Assembly (NCBI GenBank): GCA_963682025.1
Contig: CAVMKG010000168.1
Span: 1-64,000 of the forward strand
DNA from: Cordilura impudica
Lineage: Eukaryota > Arthropoda > Insecta > Diptera > Scathophagidae
Length of the DNA: 64,000 bases
Reading direction: 5' to 3'
A program made the position numbers and the translations under genes. The notes below the pieces were generated by a model that was given only the letters and a program-made list of their open reading frames with translations, was not told the origin of the DNA and made no database searches. Below, one piece after another: positions 1 through 10,089 of the stretch; positions within the stretch are counted from its first letter, which is position 1, and each line of letters begins with the position of its first letter.

Positions 1-396
1 TCATTTGCAAGCGATGGAACTGATGTTGATCAAGTTATCCAAACTTTTTATAAGATACTTTCAACAGATATAATGCAAGCTGCTCCTTTAATAAAATTAG
101 CAAACGCAGATGCTCCTCCGTAGAATACGATCATACTAGCATGGTTGAAAAGTCGCAAGTACAGGCTTTGTATAAATGTAAATTCACATCATATCCAGCC
201 AATGTGAAAATGAATAGGTGTGTGTTTTCACACGATATTGATATTGAAAATTATTTTTCAGAATTTTTTGTGTCCACATTTTCCACACTGACGTTATCTA
301 GCACACGATATCCTTGCGATATTCTAAGGCTAACACACGTAGTATCAATAAAGTTCATTTTATCCAGGACCAGAAGGTATTCACAGCTGCATTTTA
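1..396 (+). pseudogene. LINE-A fragment: end of endonuclease domain and start of reverse transcriptase (jockey/CR1-type)
   Basis: The first frame reads through a segment ending at the TAG at 121-123 (motif 'DVDQVIQTFYKILSTDI'), which resembles the linker after the endonuclease domain of jockey/CR1-type LINE ORF2. Further on, in other frames, 'NYFSEFFVSTFS' (about 250-285) and 'YPGPEGIHSCILNK' (about 368-405) match in order the segments 'MFADFFASTYSS' and 'AAGPDGVPSCILKR' of LINE-B in this window. Frameshifts and stops show it is dead. It enters from beyond the left edge and is broken at about 397 by repeat R. LINE-A pieces continue at 1159-1657, 9653-10089 and probably after 13443. The family assignment is good; the exact clade is uncertain. 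Confidence 0.7.
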
Positions 397-1158
397 AACA
401 AGAAAGAAAATTATAGTCGGTCTAGAGCGTCAATACGACACCCTATGCCATGGTTTAGAGACCTTATCTCTTCAGCCCAACTAATAAGATATATAAAATA
501 ATCATAAACCAAATTTGAGTGCCATTGTTATTAATTTCTTTGGCTGCAGAAATGAAAAATTTCATATCGGGTGCTATATGTATATGGGGACTAGGTCGAC
601 AAATGGATCGATCCTGACCTTATTTGGTAAAGTTACTCATATTTGGAAAACATATATGCAAAACAAATTTGAGAAAAATCTGAACAATATTTTTTGTTTT
701 TTGATATATTTAATTGAAGATCGGGAAGCCGCTTTATGTGGGGCCTATGACTAATAATTGTCCTATAGGGATTATTTTTGGACTGATGATTAATGGATAT
801 TATACACACATACACACCCAATTTGACTGAGATTTATTTGATAATTTGGATCTTATGGCAGTTTATGTCAATTTCATAAGGGTCATTTGTATGGGAACTA
901 GGTCTGAACATGTACCGAATTTCACTAATTTCATTATCGTCCATTCTATGGCCGATAAAACGTATATACCAAATTTTTTTAAAAACTATTCATATTTGCG
1001 ACCTTTAGTTTGACTAAAAGTTTTACATGGACACACCGTATATGATTCTGAGTCGATCGGTTTAATAAGAGATGGGTATAGCTCAAATATTATCGGTAGT
1101 TACAAACAGCATCACAAAATCATTATACCCAAACTAAATAGTGGTATAGGGTATACAA
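397..1158 (+). repeat. Dispersed repeat R, copy 1, inserted in LINE-A
   Basis: About 760 bp that share their whole layout with 49723-50524 and, inverted, with 62974-63760. The copy starts with 'aagaaaattatagtcggtct', passes through 'tatggggactaggtcgac', and ends in 'gtggtatagggtat'. In better copies, ACCCTATACC near the start and GGTATAGGGT at the end form an inverted repeat. No coding capacity. It sits inside the reverse transcriptase region of LINE-A, so it is younger than that LINE. It is probably a non-autonomous element; the mobilising partner is unknown. Confidence 0.75.
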
Positions 1159-1657
1159 ATTGTGCCGAAGTATTAGGTACCCCGTTAAAATTGTTGGAAA
1201 AATTCGTTTATTATTCCGCTGCTAATTACCAGCTCAACACGGACGGTGTACGACTACTAGCCTAATGGAATATACTTATTATATATATTATGAACTCTGC
1301 AAAAATAAACAATCCGGTGTTATATACACAAACTTCAGTAATGCTTTTGATAAAGTTAGCTATGATCTACTGCTAGCGAAGCTTGATATTATTAGATTCT
1401 CCAACAACTTCCTGAAATGGATTCGCTCGTACTTTCGATATTGTAAGCAATGTATAATTTTCAATAACTCTAGATTGAAATATATAGATGTTAATTCCGG
1501 TGGACCCCTTGGAGCTTTCCTATTCTTGCTATTTATTAATAACCTTCCAAAGTCTATTCATTATAATACCATCTTTATATATGCCTACGTTGTAAAAATC
1601 TACGTAACCCTCATAAACAATGAAGACAGTATTCGTCTCCAGTCTGGCCTAAATTGG
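1159..1657 (+). pseudogene. LINE-A fragment: reverse transcriptase core with destroyed catalytic box
   Basis: The frame from 1265 encodes 'VIYTNFSNAFDKVSYDLLLAKL', a typical LINE reverse-transcriptase block, followed by 'GGPLGAFLFLLFINNLPKSI'. The catalytic YADD box is replaced by 'YAYVV' (about 1579-1593), so both key aspartates are lost. Upstream, 1165-1220 reads 'PLKLLEKFVYYS', matching 'IPKLFEKLIYDT' of LINE-B. About 55 codons expected between this piece and the preceding one are missing. The right end is cut exactly by the gypsy-type insertion; its target duplication TTGG is at 1654-1657, and the frame picks up again at 9653. Confidence 0.8.
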
Positions 1658-2287
1658 TATAATGGAAAAAAGAATGATGTGAATCGTTTGGTTGTTGGAA
1701 TAAAAAAGCCTTCTTTATTTAATAAAGTCCCTGCTTATAAACTAACAATTTTGAGTGATTCTAAAATAGTTTTGGGTGTGGCTTTCTAAAGTCACTCCAT
1801 AACTATAATTTTGTTCTAACTCTATTTTTAATATTAGTATAAACATAAATATGTACAATTGTACCAGGCGACTATGAATTTTGGGTGGTTCTTCTATTAA
1901 ATTTATTTTCATACATTGAGTACAATTCCAAACAAAGAGAGTGGAATTGTACTGGTTAAAGTACATGTCGATACAATACACTAACACATGTATTGTATTC
2001 GGTTTACACATGAAATCAAATATAGTTGATCTACATGTCGATCAATCAACTCCATTCGATTACATTGCTTTGTAACTGTAACCCGCTTAGTCAAACAAAC
2101 ACACTGAGTCATTTACTAACGTCGTTTGACCTACCCCAATATCCACTTGATATTTTCTGTTGTACATTTTACTGTCGCTAGCCAATGTACGTGTGTGTGT
2201 ATGTAGGTTTGTTTGTTTTGATTTTGTTTTACTAGCACCTCATTGTGCTTACATACATTTATACATAAATGTACTACATATACGACA
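1658..2287 (-). repeat. 3' LTR of the gypsy-type element
   Basis: 630 bp. In element orientation it begins TGTCGTATATG (2287 downwards) and ends CCATTATA (1658). It is almost identical to 9034-9648 and differs mainly by 15 extra nucleotides near 2244-2258. A diverged relative forms the solo LTR at 51653-53647. In element sense the LTR contains TA-rich stretches, but I cannot place a promoter with confidence. Confidence 0.93.
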
Positions 2288-2299
2288 CCCTTATCCTCA
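2288..2299 (-). other. Polypurine tract of the gypsy-type element
   Basis: Reading on the minus strand, GAGGATAAGGG lies immediately before the TG of the 3' LTR, where a plus-strand primer tract is expected. Confidence 0.7.
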
Positions 2300-2724
2300 A
2301 GAAAAAATCTTATAATTTTGATTACATAAATTATGGGATTTTTTCTGATTTAATATAAATATTTTGTAATTTGAATTTTATCTTCTTTATTTTTGTATAT
2401 TTATCATAAAAAATTTTGTTCATTAATTTTTTGTTAATTGGTTTGTAATTTGATTTTTCTTATTTTTGTATAGTTTTTAAAAATTTGTTCAATAACTTTT
2501 CTGTTTACAGTACAGAATTTAGATTTAATTGACATAATTTATAAGTTTGTTTATATTATCTTAACATACTATTTTTGTTTATTTTCTTTTTTGTATGTTT
2601 TAATTCTATTCTTACAGCTTACAATATATTTCTATGTTTTTTTTTTTTTGTTTATCTTAAATTTGAGGTTTGTATAGTTTAATGTTATTCTTAATTTTAC
2701 GATCTTATAGTTTACAATATATTT
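2300..2724 (-). other. 3' non-coding region of the gypsy-type element
   Basis: About 425 bp between the end of pol and the polypurine tract, very A+T rich with long T runs. No env or other ORF is visible, which separates this element from env-bearing errantiviruses such as the one whose env lies at 50696-54190. Confidence 0.6.
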
Positions 2725-5480
2725 TTATGTTCTTGTATAATATTTCTTTAATAAATTTTTATGTACTGTTTTTATTTTATTTCCAACTTTTATGTTTACA
2801 TTAAAATTTTTTATTTCTACTATTTCATATGGACCGTCGTAAGGTGGTTCACTCTTTTTTCTGTTTCCTACTCTTACTAATACCAAGTCCCCTATTTCTA
2901 AGTCTATGCTATTTGTGTTAGCTAAAGAATCTTCCGTTCTTTTCATTTTGACTTTCTCTATTATTTTCCTTGCATTTTCCAATGAATATTTCAATCTAAT
3001 TCTTAGTTCATTTGAGTAATTTTCGAAATTGTATATTTTATCTCTGTTCTGTATTTCGTCACCGGGCAAGTTCGGTAATCTGCCAAAAATCAGTTCAAAA
3101 GGTGAATAATTGTTGTCAGCGTGTGGAGTAGTATTGTATGCGGATGTATAATATGGTATCCATGAATTCCAATCATCATCATTAACAAAGGATAGAAAAT
3201 ATTCATTTAAAACTCTGTGATTTCTCTCAACAGTTCCAAGTGTTTCATGATGATAAGGAGTTGAAAATCTCTGTTCCACCTTCACCAATTCACATATCTC
3301 CTTCATTAGTTGATTTGTAAATTCAGTCCCCTTGTCCGATTTCAATGTTTTAAATAATCCATGTTTCAGGATGACGTTCTCAACAAGTGCTTCTGCTACA
3401 GATTTTGCTTCTTTAGTCATCATTGGACAGGCTATTACATATTTCGTTAACTCACACTGCATAGTCAGTATGTATCTGTAATTTTCTGATGGTCTCAGTG
3501 GACCCACTGTATCAATTACTATGGTTTCGAAACTTTGACATGGTGTGTCAGTCTTTTCTAATGGTTTTCTTGTGTGTCTGATTTGCTTGTTTCTTTGGCA
3601 AAGATCACACGTTCTTACAAATTGTTTTAACATTTTATACATATTTTTCCATATGTATTTTTGTTTTAAACGGATTAGCGTTTTTTTAACTCCGAAATGT
3701 CCTCCGCATGGTGTATCGTGATAAGCTTCTATTAATTGTTTCTTTCTATTTTCATCTTTTATGTATTGAGGATTTCTATATAACAATATTCTGACGTCAG
3801 TTTCTTTGTTTCTGTTCAAGATTTCTTTGAATCTTTTATGTGTCACTATGTTGAATATGTTATCACCCTTCTCGAGAGCGTAACCTTTGTAATTCAACTT
3901 CTCTAATACCGATGGTAGTTTCTCCAGTATATAATCTAAATAATATGGATTATCGCTACATCTTATGGCCATTTCATTGAGACTACTGTTGTCTTCAATC
4001 TTTATTTGTGTGGTGCACCTTGTGTCTAATTTAAACTTTATCCTCTTCGCGCGCGCTATGTCATTTATTGATGTACAGTCCCATATCACGAGTCGCTCAG
4101 ACTCCGTGTCGGCTGTCACATTTATCCTTTCCTCACTTTTAGCTTTATCACTTTTAATTTTATCATCAGCTTTCCTAGCTTTTTCATTTGTTTCTTTGTT
4201 TTTCATTCCTCTTGTAATCACCAATGCTTTTTTAACGGATTCATCGATCCTTGGTGGTATCATTGTTTTTAGTAAATCTGAGACCAGATTGATTCTGGAA
4301 AGTGCGTCTGCATTAGTATTATTTATTCCCTTCTTATACACTATGTCAAAATCATAATCTGACAATTCCAAACGTATTCTAGTCAACTTCGAGCTTGGGT
4401 TTCTATGTGAAGACAAAGCAACTAGTGGCCTGTGGTCAGTTACCACTATAAATTTTCTACCATACAAATAGGGTCTGAAAAACTGTATGCCCCAATGTAT
4501 ACCAAGTAATTCCTTTTCTATTACTGGTTTATTCTTCTCATGCTTATTCAAAGATCGACTTGCATATGATATTGGCATATCCTCGCCAATCTCACCTTGT
4601 GACAAAACTGCTCCGAGTGCAAAATCAGATGCATCGGTTGTCAAAATAAAAGGTTTGTCGAAATTTGGATACTGTAGGACTGGTGGACTTATCAGTTTCT
4701 GTTTTAATGTTTCAAAAGCAGATTGACGTTTTTCCGTCCATTCGAATTTTATCCCTTTTTTAAGTAATTCATTTAAACAACTTGCTATGTCCGCAAAATT
4801 TGCAATAAATCTTCTGTAGTAGTTACAAAATGCAACGAATCTTCTTACGTCATCGGCATTTTTAGGTACCGGATACTTGTGTATCGCACTAAATTTACCA
4901 GGATCTGGTTTTATACCCTCTGAAGTTATTAAGTGACCAAGATATACAACTTCAGGTTTTAGAAAACAGCATTTATTTGCATTAAGTTTTAAATTATATT
5001 TGGTCAATCTATCCAAAACTTTTACCAGGTTTGCATTGTGATGCTTCAAACTGCATCCGAAAATAATTATATCGTCTACGTATAAAAATGCCTCAGAATC
5101 CAAACCTGACAAAGCGATTGTTAACATTCGTTGAAAACTATTTGATGATATTTTTAAACCAAATGGTAGTCTCGTATACTGGCAATGACCATCTGTCGTT
5201 GAAAAAGATGATTTTTTATCTAGTCCTATTTGGTGGAATGAACTTGTCATATCCAGCGTTGAAAAATATTTTGCTCTACCTAGTTTGTCCAAGACATCAT
5301 CTAACCTTGTTAGTGGAAATTTATCATTGACAACTTTGTCATTAAGTTTTCTGAAATCTACTACTAGTCTCCATTTTTTTAGATCAGTATGTTCCCCTTT
5401 TGGAACTAATAATAAAGGAGCATTATAAGGGCTACTAGATGGTTCTATTATACCATCATCTAATAAATTTTGTACTTATA
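2725..5480 (-). CDS. pol: pol of the gypsy-type element: reverse transcriptase, RNase H, integrase
   Basis: The open frame runs from about 5480 (no ATG needed, because it is normally read as part of a polyprotein) to the stop at 2725. Domains in order: RT beginning 'NLLDDGIIEPSSSPYNAPLL' (about 5420-5475), with the intact active site 'LYVDDIIIFG' near 5062-5090; RNase H with 'TTDASDFALGAVLSQ' and 'VVTDHRPLVALSSH'; integrase with an HHCC-type zinc region ('YHDTPCGGHFG' to 'CDLCQRNK') and core carboxylates in 'ETIVIDTVGPL', 'SDKGTEF' and 'TLGTVERNHR'. The C-terminus follows with 'LVLVRVGNRK' and 'DGPYEIVEI', a typical gypsy integrase tail. No internal stop or frameshift is seen. The defect is upstream: about 15-20 residues joining protease to RT appear deleted. 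Confidence 0.92.
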
Positions 5481-6369
5481 TAAACTGGTTTGTTATCATG
5501 TAGGCTAATTGTTTGCTTGTAGAAATTATTTGTAGTCAGATTTTCGCCTTCCAAATGGAATACATGCTGATACCTTTTTATAATATTTTCAAGCTCACTT
5601 TGACTTTCTTTGTCTGTACTATTTAGATCCAAATTCTCCAACAGCTTTTTAAATCTACTTTCCGAATATGAATCATGACTTTTATTTGTGTTTTTATCAA
5701 TTCTAAAAATTTCATAATTCTCCAGTGGCATAGTTTCCACTCTAAGATTTTTTATTGTCACCTTATCATTTGTTACATTAAGAATTTTTATGTGTTTATT
5801 GCCATCTTTTGGTATTATGGTATTTGCCAAATACACACCTTCAATGATTTCCCTATTTTTTATAATTTTGTCTTCCTTTATATCTATATCAAAAGGTACT
5901 ATTATTTCGCTTCTTGGTGGAATTTTTATGTGATTTATGGCAACTATATCGTCATGTATCGGAATGATTATGTTCTCGTTATTCATGGTAAATGTTAATA
6001 TGTATTTATCATAGTCTATACTACATTTGAATTTTGATAGGAAATCTCTACCTAGGATTCCGTCAGTGTTTATTGGAAAATCATCTTCTACTAATTGCAC
6101 TTTGTGTTCTATTATTGTATCATTTATATTTATCTTTATCATTGTGGAACCAATAGATCTAACTTGTTCCCTTGATATCCCTGTTAAACAACAGTCATCA
6201 TCCGAATCTACATCGTAACGGTAAAAAAAATTTTGTTTGCACAAAGAGACATCCGCTCCTGTGTCTATTAAAAATGTTAACGCGATATTCGTATTCAATA
6301 TATTCAGCTCGATACAATTTCTAAGATTCGATGATATTTCAAATATTCTTTTTGTCTCTAATTTATGCC
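5456..6369 (-). pseudogene. Protease region of the gypsy-type pol, cut off from RT by a deletion
   Basis: The frame is open from the gag overlap (about 6369) to the stop at 5456. It carries an aspartic protease active site, 'LTFLIDTGADVSL' (DTGA codons at 6254-6265), and a downstream 'GILGRDFL' motif of retroviral-type proteases. After 'HDNKPVYI' (about 5482-5505) the frame ends within nine codons, and RT resumes in another frame at 'VQNLLDDG'. The linker normally found between these motifs is missing, which points to a deletion of about 50 nt that shifted the frame. Expression would depend on a -1 shift from gag (see 6368-6372). Confidence 0.85.
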
Positions 6370-7629
6370 CCCTGGAGATTCTCTCTGTGTAATCTCCGGC
6401 ATCTGGAAGTTTCCCTGAGTCTCTGCTCTATGTATATTGAAACTTCTGTTACTGTTTCCCATGTTGTTGTTGTTTCCATTGTTATTTCCATTGTTACGGT
6501 AATTATTATTATTACCCCTGTTATTACCATTATTACGGTAATTATTATTACTTCTGTTGACATTTCTGTTATTCCTATTATTGTTATTATCTCGTCCGTT
6601 GTTTCTGACATGATTTTGATTACCTGAACGACAAACTTTCGCATAGTGGTTAAACTTTCCACATTTATTACATTTTGCCCCGTTGGGTGGACATATATTG
6701 CCGTGTACTGAACCACATTTATTACATTTCGACCGTTGCTGTCTATTTGCAGCATAGCCATTCGCAGCATACAATATTTGTCTCTGTGAAGAATTCATCT
6801 CAGACTCTTCTGCAATTTTCAATGCGTCAGCGAAATTTGTAACCCTACTGGCGTTTATGGTTGATAAGATTTGCTGATCTCTCAGACCATTTTTGAAAGT
6901 ATTAAACGCCATTACGTTATTTGTTCTTACTATAGAAGCTCTATCTGTCTCCCCGACTTCCGATATTTGGATCTCGTTCAATTCCGAAATCAACTCTTGT
7001 ATTTTGTTCGCGAATTCTCTAACCGATTCACCTTTTTGAGTCAATCTGGAAACCTTATTCAAAACATTGTTCGAACTTCCAACTGGTCTGTATGTCGTCT
7101 TCAATGCCGTAATTAATTCTGTTATAGTCGTTGGAATAGTTTCTTGTCTTACCATATTTTGAACTTTTGTATCCAAACGTGATTTGAATACGAAATTGAA
7201 AAAAGCATTTTGTTTCGTCGCTGGTATTGTTTCATATACTAATTCTACACTTGTAACAAAGCTATTCAGTTCGCTCTTTTTTCCCGTAAAAATGTTAATT
7301 AGCTTAATTACAGCAGATATTGCATTTATGTCCATGGACTCCATTGTCACAATTTGTTGTTTATCCGGTATAACCTTATTTTTTGAATGTTGTGTCAACA
7401 ATTCTAATGCTTCGTCTCTTAATTTCCTAAATTTTTCCGATATTTTTATACTTTGTCCTTCTGTAATATTTGACTCTGTTAAGATATTTTCTAATTCTTT
7501 TTCTAAACCTTGTATCTCTAACCTCTTTGCTGAACCAGTTTCTAAAGAGTATGGACGACCTATAGACTTTCTTGCATTTACCAATATTGACTCTAATGAT
7601 TTCAATATTGAATCCATGAGAAATAACAA
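6358..7629 (-). CDS. gag: Gag-like nucleocapsid protein of the gypsy-type element
   Basis: A 423-codon intact ORF. The N-terminal part is helical and capsid-like ('FRKLRDEALELLTQHSKN', 'LITALKTTYRP', 'VREFANKIQELISELNEI'). It is followed by two Cys/His knuckles, 'CNKCGSVHGNIC' and 'CNKCGKFNHYAKVC' (the second is CX2CX4HX4C), and a long Asn/Arg/Gly-rich tail, probably nucleic-acid binding. It should package element RNA in cytoplasmic particles. The stop at 6358-6360 overlaps the protease frame. Start chosen at 7629 because two Met codons (7629 and 7614) precede the conserved start 'DSILKSLESILVNARKS'. Confidence 0.9.
   Translation of the reverse strand: MLFLMDSILKSLESILVNARKSIGRPYSLETGSAKRLEIQGLEKELENILTESNITEGQSIKISEKFRKLRDEALELLTQHSKNKVIPDKQQIVTMESMDINAISAVIKLINIFTGKKSELNSFVTSVELVYETIPATKQNAFFNFVFKSRLDTKVQNMVRQETIPTTITELITALKTTYRPVGSSNNVLNKVSRLTQKGESVREFANKIQELISELNEIQISEVGETDRASIVRTNNVMAFNTFKNGLRDQQILSTINASRVTNFADALKIAEESEMNSSQRQILYAANGYAANRQQRSKCNKCGSVHGNICPPNGAKCNKCGKFNHYAKVCRSGNQNHVRNNGRDNNNNRNNRNVNRSNNNYRNNGNNRGNNNNYRNNGNNNGNNNNMGNSNRSFNIHRAETQGNFQMPEITQRESPGGIN
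6368..6372 (-). promoter_or_regulatory. Candidate -1 ribosomal frameshift site between gag and pol
   Basis: On the minus strand the last gag codons contain a run of five G (C run at 6368-6372) three codons before the gag stop. The protease frame lies -1 relative to gag here and is open across the site, so slippage on the G run would fuse gag to protease. The heptamer reads AGGGGGC, which is not a perfect X XXY YYZ site. Confidence 0.4.
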
Positions 7630-7953
7630 TTATTATATTTTCGTTTTCTTTAATTTATTTATTCTTAGTATTAAACATTCAATATTTTTATTTATTTTTA
7701 TAATTTTTGATTAAATTTGTCTTATATATATATATATATATATATTTTTACATGTTTTGAATTTTATCTTAAAATTTTATTTATTCAAACATTCTTCTTC
7801 TTTTTTTTTTTCTACCAGTGTGATTTTGAAGTTATTGCTGTAAACCAGCTCTTCTACTATGTCTTCGTATCTGTTTTTTCACATATTTGCGCAAATATTT
7901 CATTATTACTATTACCGTCACCACTACGCAGACAAAAATTACAATTTCAAGAC
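7630..7953 (-). other. Spacer between leader ORF and gag, with (TA)n
   Basis: A+T-rich leader of the gypsy-type element, with an alternating TA run at about 7723-7746 and a T run at 7799-7810. No ORF is supported here. Confidence 0.6.
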
Positions 7954-8397
7954 TTACTGCTGCTTACTGCTGTTGGTTCTTGGGATGTAGCTGAGATTAC
8001 CTCGTTGATTTTTGTTTGGGTGCTCCCCATCTTTCTTTTTCGATAATTTCTTTGCTTTCCGGAACTCTTTAATATCTGGTTTTATTTTCGCTATACGTTC
8101 AATCAGCTTGGTTCTTTTATCTCCTTCTTTGGTATATGTTAATTCGGAATTCATCAGCGTCAATTCCTTTTTCTTACGATTTACAAAATCGCCTCTTGAT
8201 TTCCTTATTTTCGGCAATGGAAAAATTTCATATTTTGGTTCAACCACTTTTATTTTCTGTGCAATCTTGATAGGCTTTGGTCCGAGTTTCAAAATGTCTG
8301 GCTTTGGTGCCTCTGCTCCGTATTCTTTTAATTGTTTTTGCCAATTTTCTTCCGCTATACGCATTCCCTTCTCCAATTCCTCCCAAGATTCTTCCAT
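7954..8397 (-). CDS. Leader ORF upstream of gag: 147-residue Lys-rich protein, function unknown
   Basis: An intact 147-codon ORF starting at 8397 and ending about 325 bp before the gag start. The product is strongly charged. It begins with a helical acidic segment ('MEESWEELEKGMRIAEENW'), has a Pro/Lys-rich middle ('PKPDILKLGPKPIKIAQKI') and ends in a basic part ('FRKAKKLSKKKDGEHPNKN'). No Cys knuckle, signal peptide or membrane segment. I recognise no domain. From memory, some gypsy-superfamily elements of flies (412/mdg1 type) carry small ORFs ahead of gag, which this could parallel. The surrounding leader is stop-rich and A+T-rich, so an open frame of this length is unlikely to be chance. 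Confidence 0.6.
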   Translation of the reverse strand: MEESWEELEKGMRIAEENWQKQLKEYGAEAPKPDILKLGPKPIKIAQKIKVVEPKYEIFPLPKIRKSRGDFVNRKKKELTLMNSELTYTKEGDKRTKLIERIAKIKPDIKEFRKAKKLSKKKDGEHPNKNQRGNLSYIPRTNSSKQQ

Positions 8398-9016
8398 CGG
8401 ACTTTAACTAGTTTTTCCACCGCAAATATGCAAGTTCACTGTTACGTTATTTTTTAAAAAAAAAAATTCTTCAAAAATCACCTTCACGAAAATTTAAAAA
8501 TTTATAAAATATTTACTTAAATATAAAAATTTGACTTCACTGCTTTTTAAAAAAAATTATAAAATAACCATTTTACAAAATTTTACTTCATAATTTTATA
8601 AATACTTTCACAAACTTCAAAAAAAAAAAAAAAACTTCCTTTTTAGAAATTCCACCAACCTCGCCAATGCGGTGTCTGTTGGTTATTCCTATTATTACAC
8701 TTTTATACGAACCAAAAAAAATAAAATATAAATCAGGAACAGGTTAGTTGTTTTCATCCTCAGCTTTTGATGATAGTTGTTGTTATTATCGTTGAGCCAG
8801 AACTTTCCTCAACGCAATATACGCAGTTAAGTTTGCACTTTCTACTGCTATTATGCCGTTGGTGGTAAACTAATGGTTTAGCTTACTGCTATCTACCATT
8901 TTCACTCACGTTAGGTATGTTTAAGGCGGTACGGCTTACTTACAGGATTCTTTCTGTTGCTTGGATGTCTTCCCATCCACAGGATTCGGCAGGATTCTGT
9001 CGCAGTCGGCAGGATT
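8398..9016 (-). other. 5' leader of the gypsy-type element
   Basis: Non-coding leader between the primer-binding site and the leader ORF. Long A runs at about 8455-8467 and 8617-8635. Near 8980-9030 a short GGCAGGAT-type motif is repeated four times just inside the primer-binding site. Confidence 0.6.
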
Positions 9017-9033
9017 CGGTGGCAGGATCGCCA
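9017..9033 (-). other. tRNA primer-binding site of the gypsy-type element
   Basis: Immediately after the 5' LTR end (CCATTATA) the minus strand reads TGGCGATCCTGCCACCG. It starts with TGG, complementary to the CCA end of a tRNA, at exactly the expected position. I cannot name the tRNA with confidence. Confidence 0.65.
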
Positions 9034-9648
9034 TATAATGGAAAAAAGAATGATGTGAATCGCTTGGTTGTTGGAATAAAAAAGCCTTCTTTATTTAATA
9101 AAGTCCCTGCTTATAAACTAACAATTTTGAGTGATTCTAAAATAGTTTTGGGTGTGGCTTTCTAAAGTCACTCCATAACTATAATTTTGTTCTAACTCTA
9201 TTTTTAATATTAGTATAAACATAAATATGTACAATTGTACCAGGCGACTATGAATTTTGGGTGGTTCTTCTATTAAATTTATTTTCATACATTGAGTACA
9301 ATTCCAAACAAAGAGAGTGGAATTGTACTGGTTAAAGTACATGTCGATACAATACACTAACACATGTATTGTATTCGGTTTACACATGAAATCAAATATA
9401 GTTGATCTACATGTCGATCAATCAACTCCATTCGATTGCATTGCTTTGTAACTGTAACCCGCTTAGTCAAACAAACACACTGAGTCATTTACTAACGTCG
9501 TTTGACCTACCCCAATATCCACTTGATATTTTCTGTTGTACATTTTACTGTCGCTAGCCAATGTACGTGTGTGTGTATGTAGGTTTGTTTGTTTTGATTC
9601 TGTTTTACTAGCACCTCATTTATACATAAATGTATTACATATACGACA
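9034..9648 (-). repeat. 5' LTR of the gypsy-type element
   Basis: 615 bp, starting TGTCGTATATG at 9648 in element orientation and ending CCATTATA at 9034. It differs from the 3' LTR by about four base changes (for example C at 9063 against T at 1687) and lacks 15 nucleotides present in the other LTR. It is followed by target duplication TTGG at 9649-9652. Confidence 0.93.
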
Positions 9649-9652
9649 TTGG

Positions 9653-10089
9653 TTTTACAAATGGTGTAATATCAACTAAATAGAATTAAATCATAAAAAT
9701 GTCAATCTATGGCCTTCTCTATATATTCGCCATCTCTGAATGACTGTATTATGAATGACACCAAACTAAGCTCAGTTGACTCAGGATTTAGGAGTTCACT
9801 TCGATAAAAGACTAATTCTCATACAGCGATCAATGTTAATAGGGCAAATTGTACATCGTGTTTTATAAAATGTTGGGAAAAGAATTTAATGATCCTTATG
9901 TAACACATATTTGGTCAAGCCGATACTTGAATACGCATCAGTAATCTGAGATCCACACGAATCAGTTTTGAAAGAATTCCTACCTTCGATATCTTCGGTG
10001 TCATGTGGAATTAAGTCTCCTGTCGTATCACAGACATTTCGCTCCAAGCAGGCTTCCAACTTTGAAAAGCAGAAGAGTAATATTTAATA
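9653..10089 (+). pseudogene. LINE-A fragment: C-terminal part of reverse transcriptase, resuming after the gypsy insertion
   Basis: Joining 1657 to the base after the second TTGG gives a reading that continues the LINE: 'KWCNIN' then 'IELNHKNVNL', aligned with 'TWCNMNLMDLNIKKCKYM' of LINE-B. Later pieces, 'VELSLLSYHRHFAPSRL' and 'LPTLKSRRVIF' (about 10000-10085), match 'LPSYENRLALIKLPTLKSRR' of LINE-B. Many stops and frameshifts show it is inactive. The piece ends where a short Helitron (10090-10439) begins. This continuity is the best proof that the LTR element is a nested insertion. Confidence 0.78.

Larger units (their letters stand above)
1658..9648 (-). mobile_element. Near-complete gypsy-type LTR retrotransposon (no env)
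   Basis: A 7991-bp element in minus orientation. It has two LTRs (right 9034-9648 is the 5' LTR, left 1658-2287 the 3' LTR) and a 4-bp target duplication TTGG at 1654-1657 and 9649-9652. A primer-binding site starting TGG directly abuts the 5' LTR, and a purine tract directly abuts the 3' LTR. Internal order on the minus strand is leader ORF, gag, protease, RT-RNase H-integrase. There is no env ORF. The LTRs differ by about four substitutions and one 15-nt indel, so insertion is recent. Protease and RT frames are disconnected by a small deletion near 5478, which probably makes this copy non-autonomous. It is inserted into LINE-A, whose reading frame resumes on both sides. Confidence 0.93.

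Noticed and set aside
3965..4357. 130-codon plus-strand ORF
   Set aside because: It lies opposite the intact pol of the gypsy-type element and has no independent motif.
6331..6770. Plus ORF rich in Val/Ile and minus ORF rich in Thr/Ile/Met
   Set aside because: Shadows of the Asn-rich tail of gag; the low-complexity codons are open in several frames.
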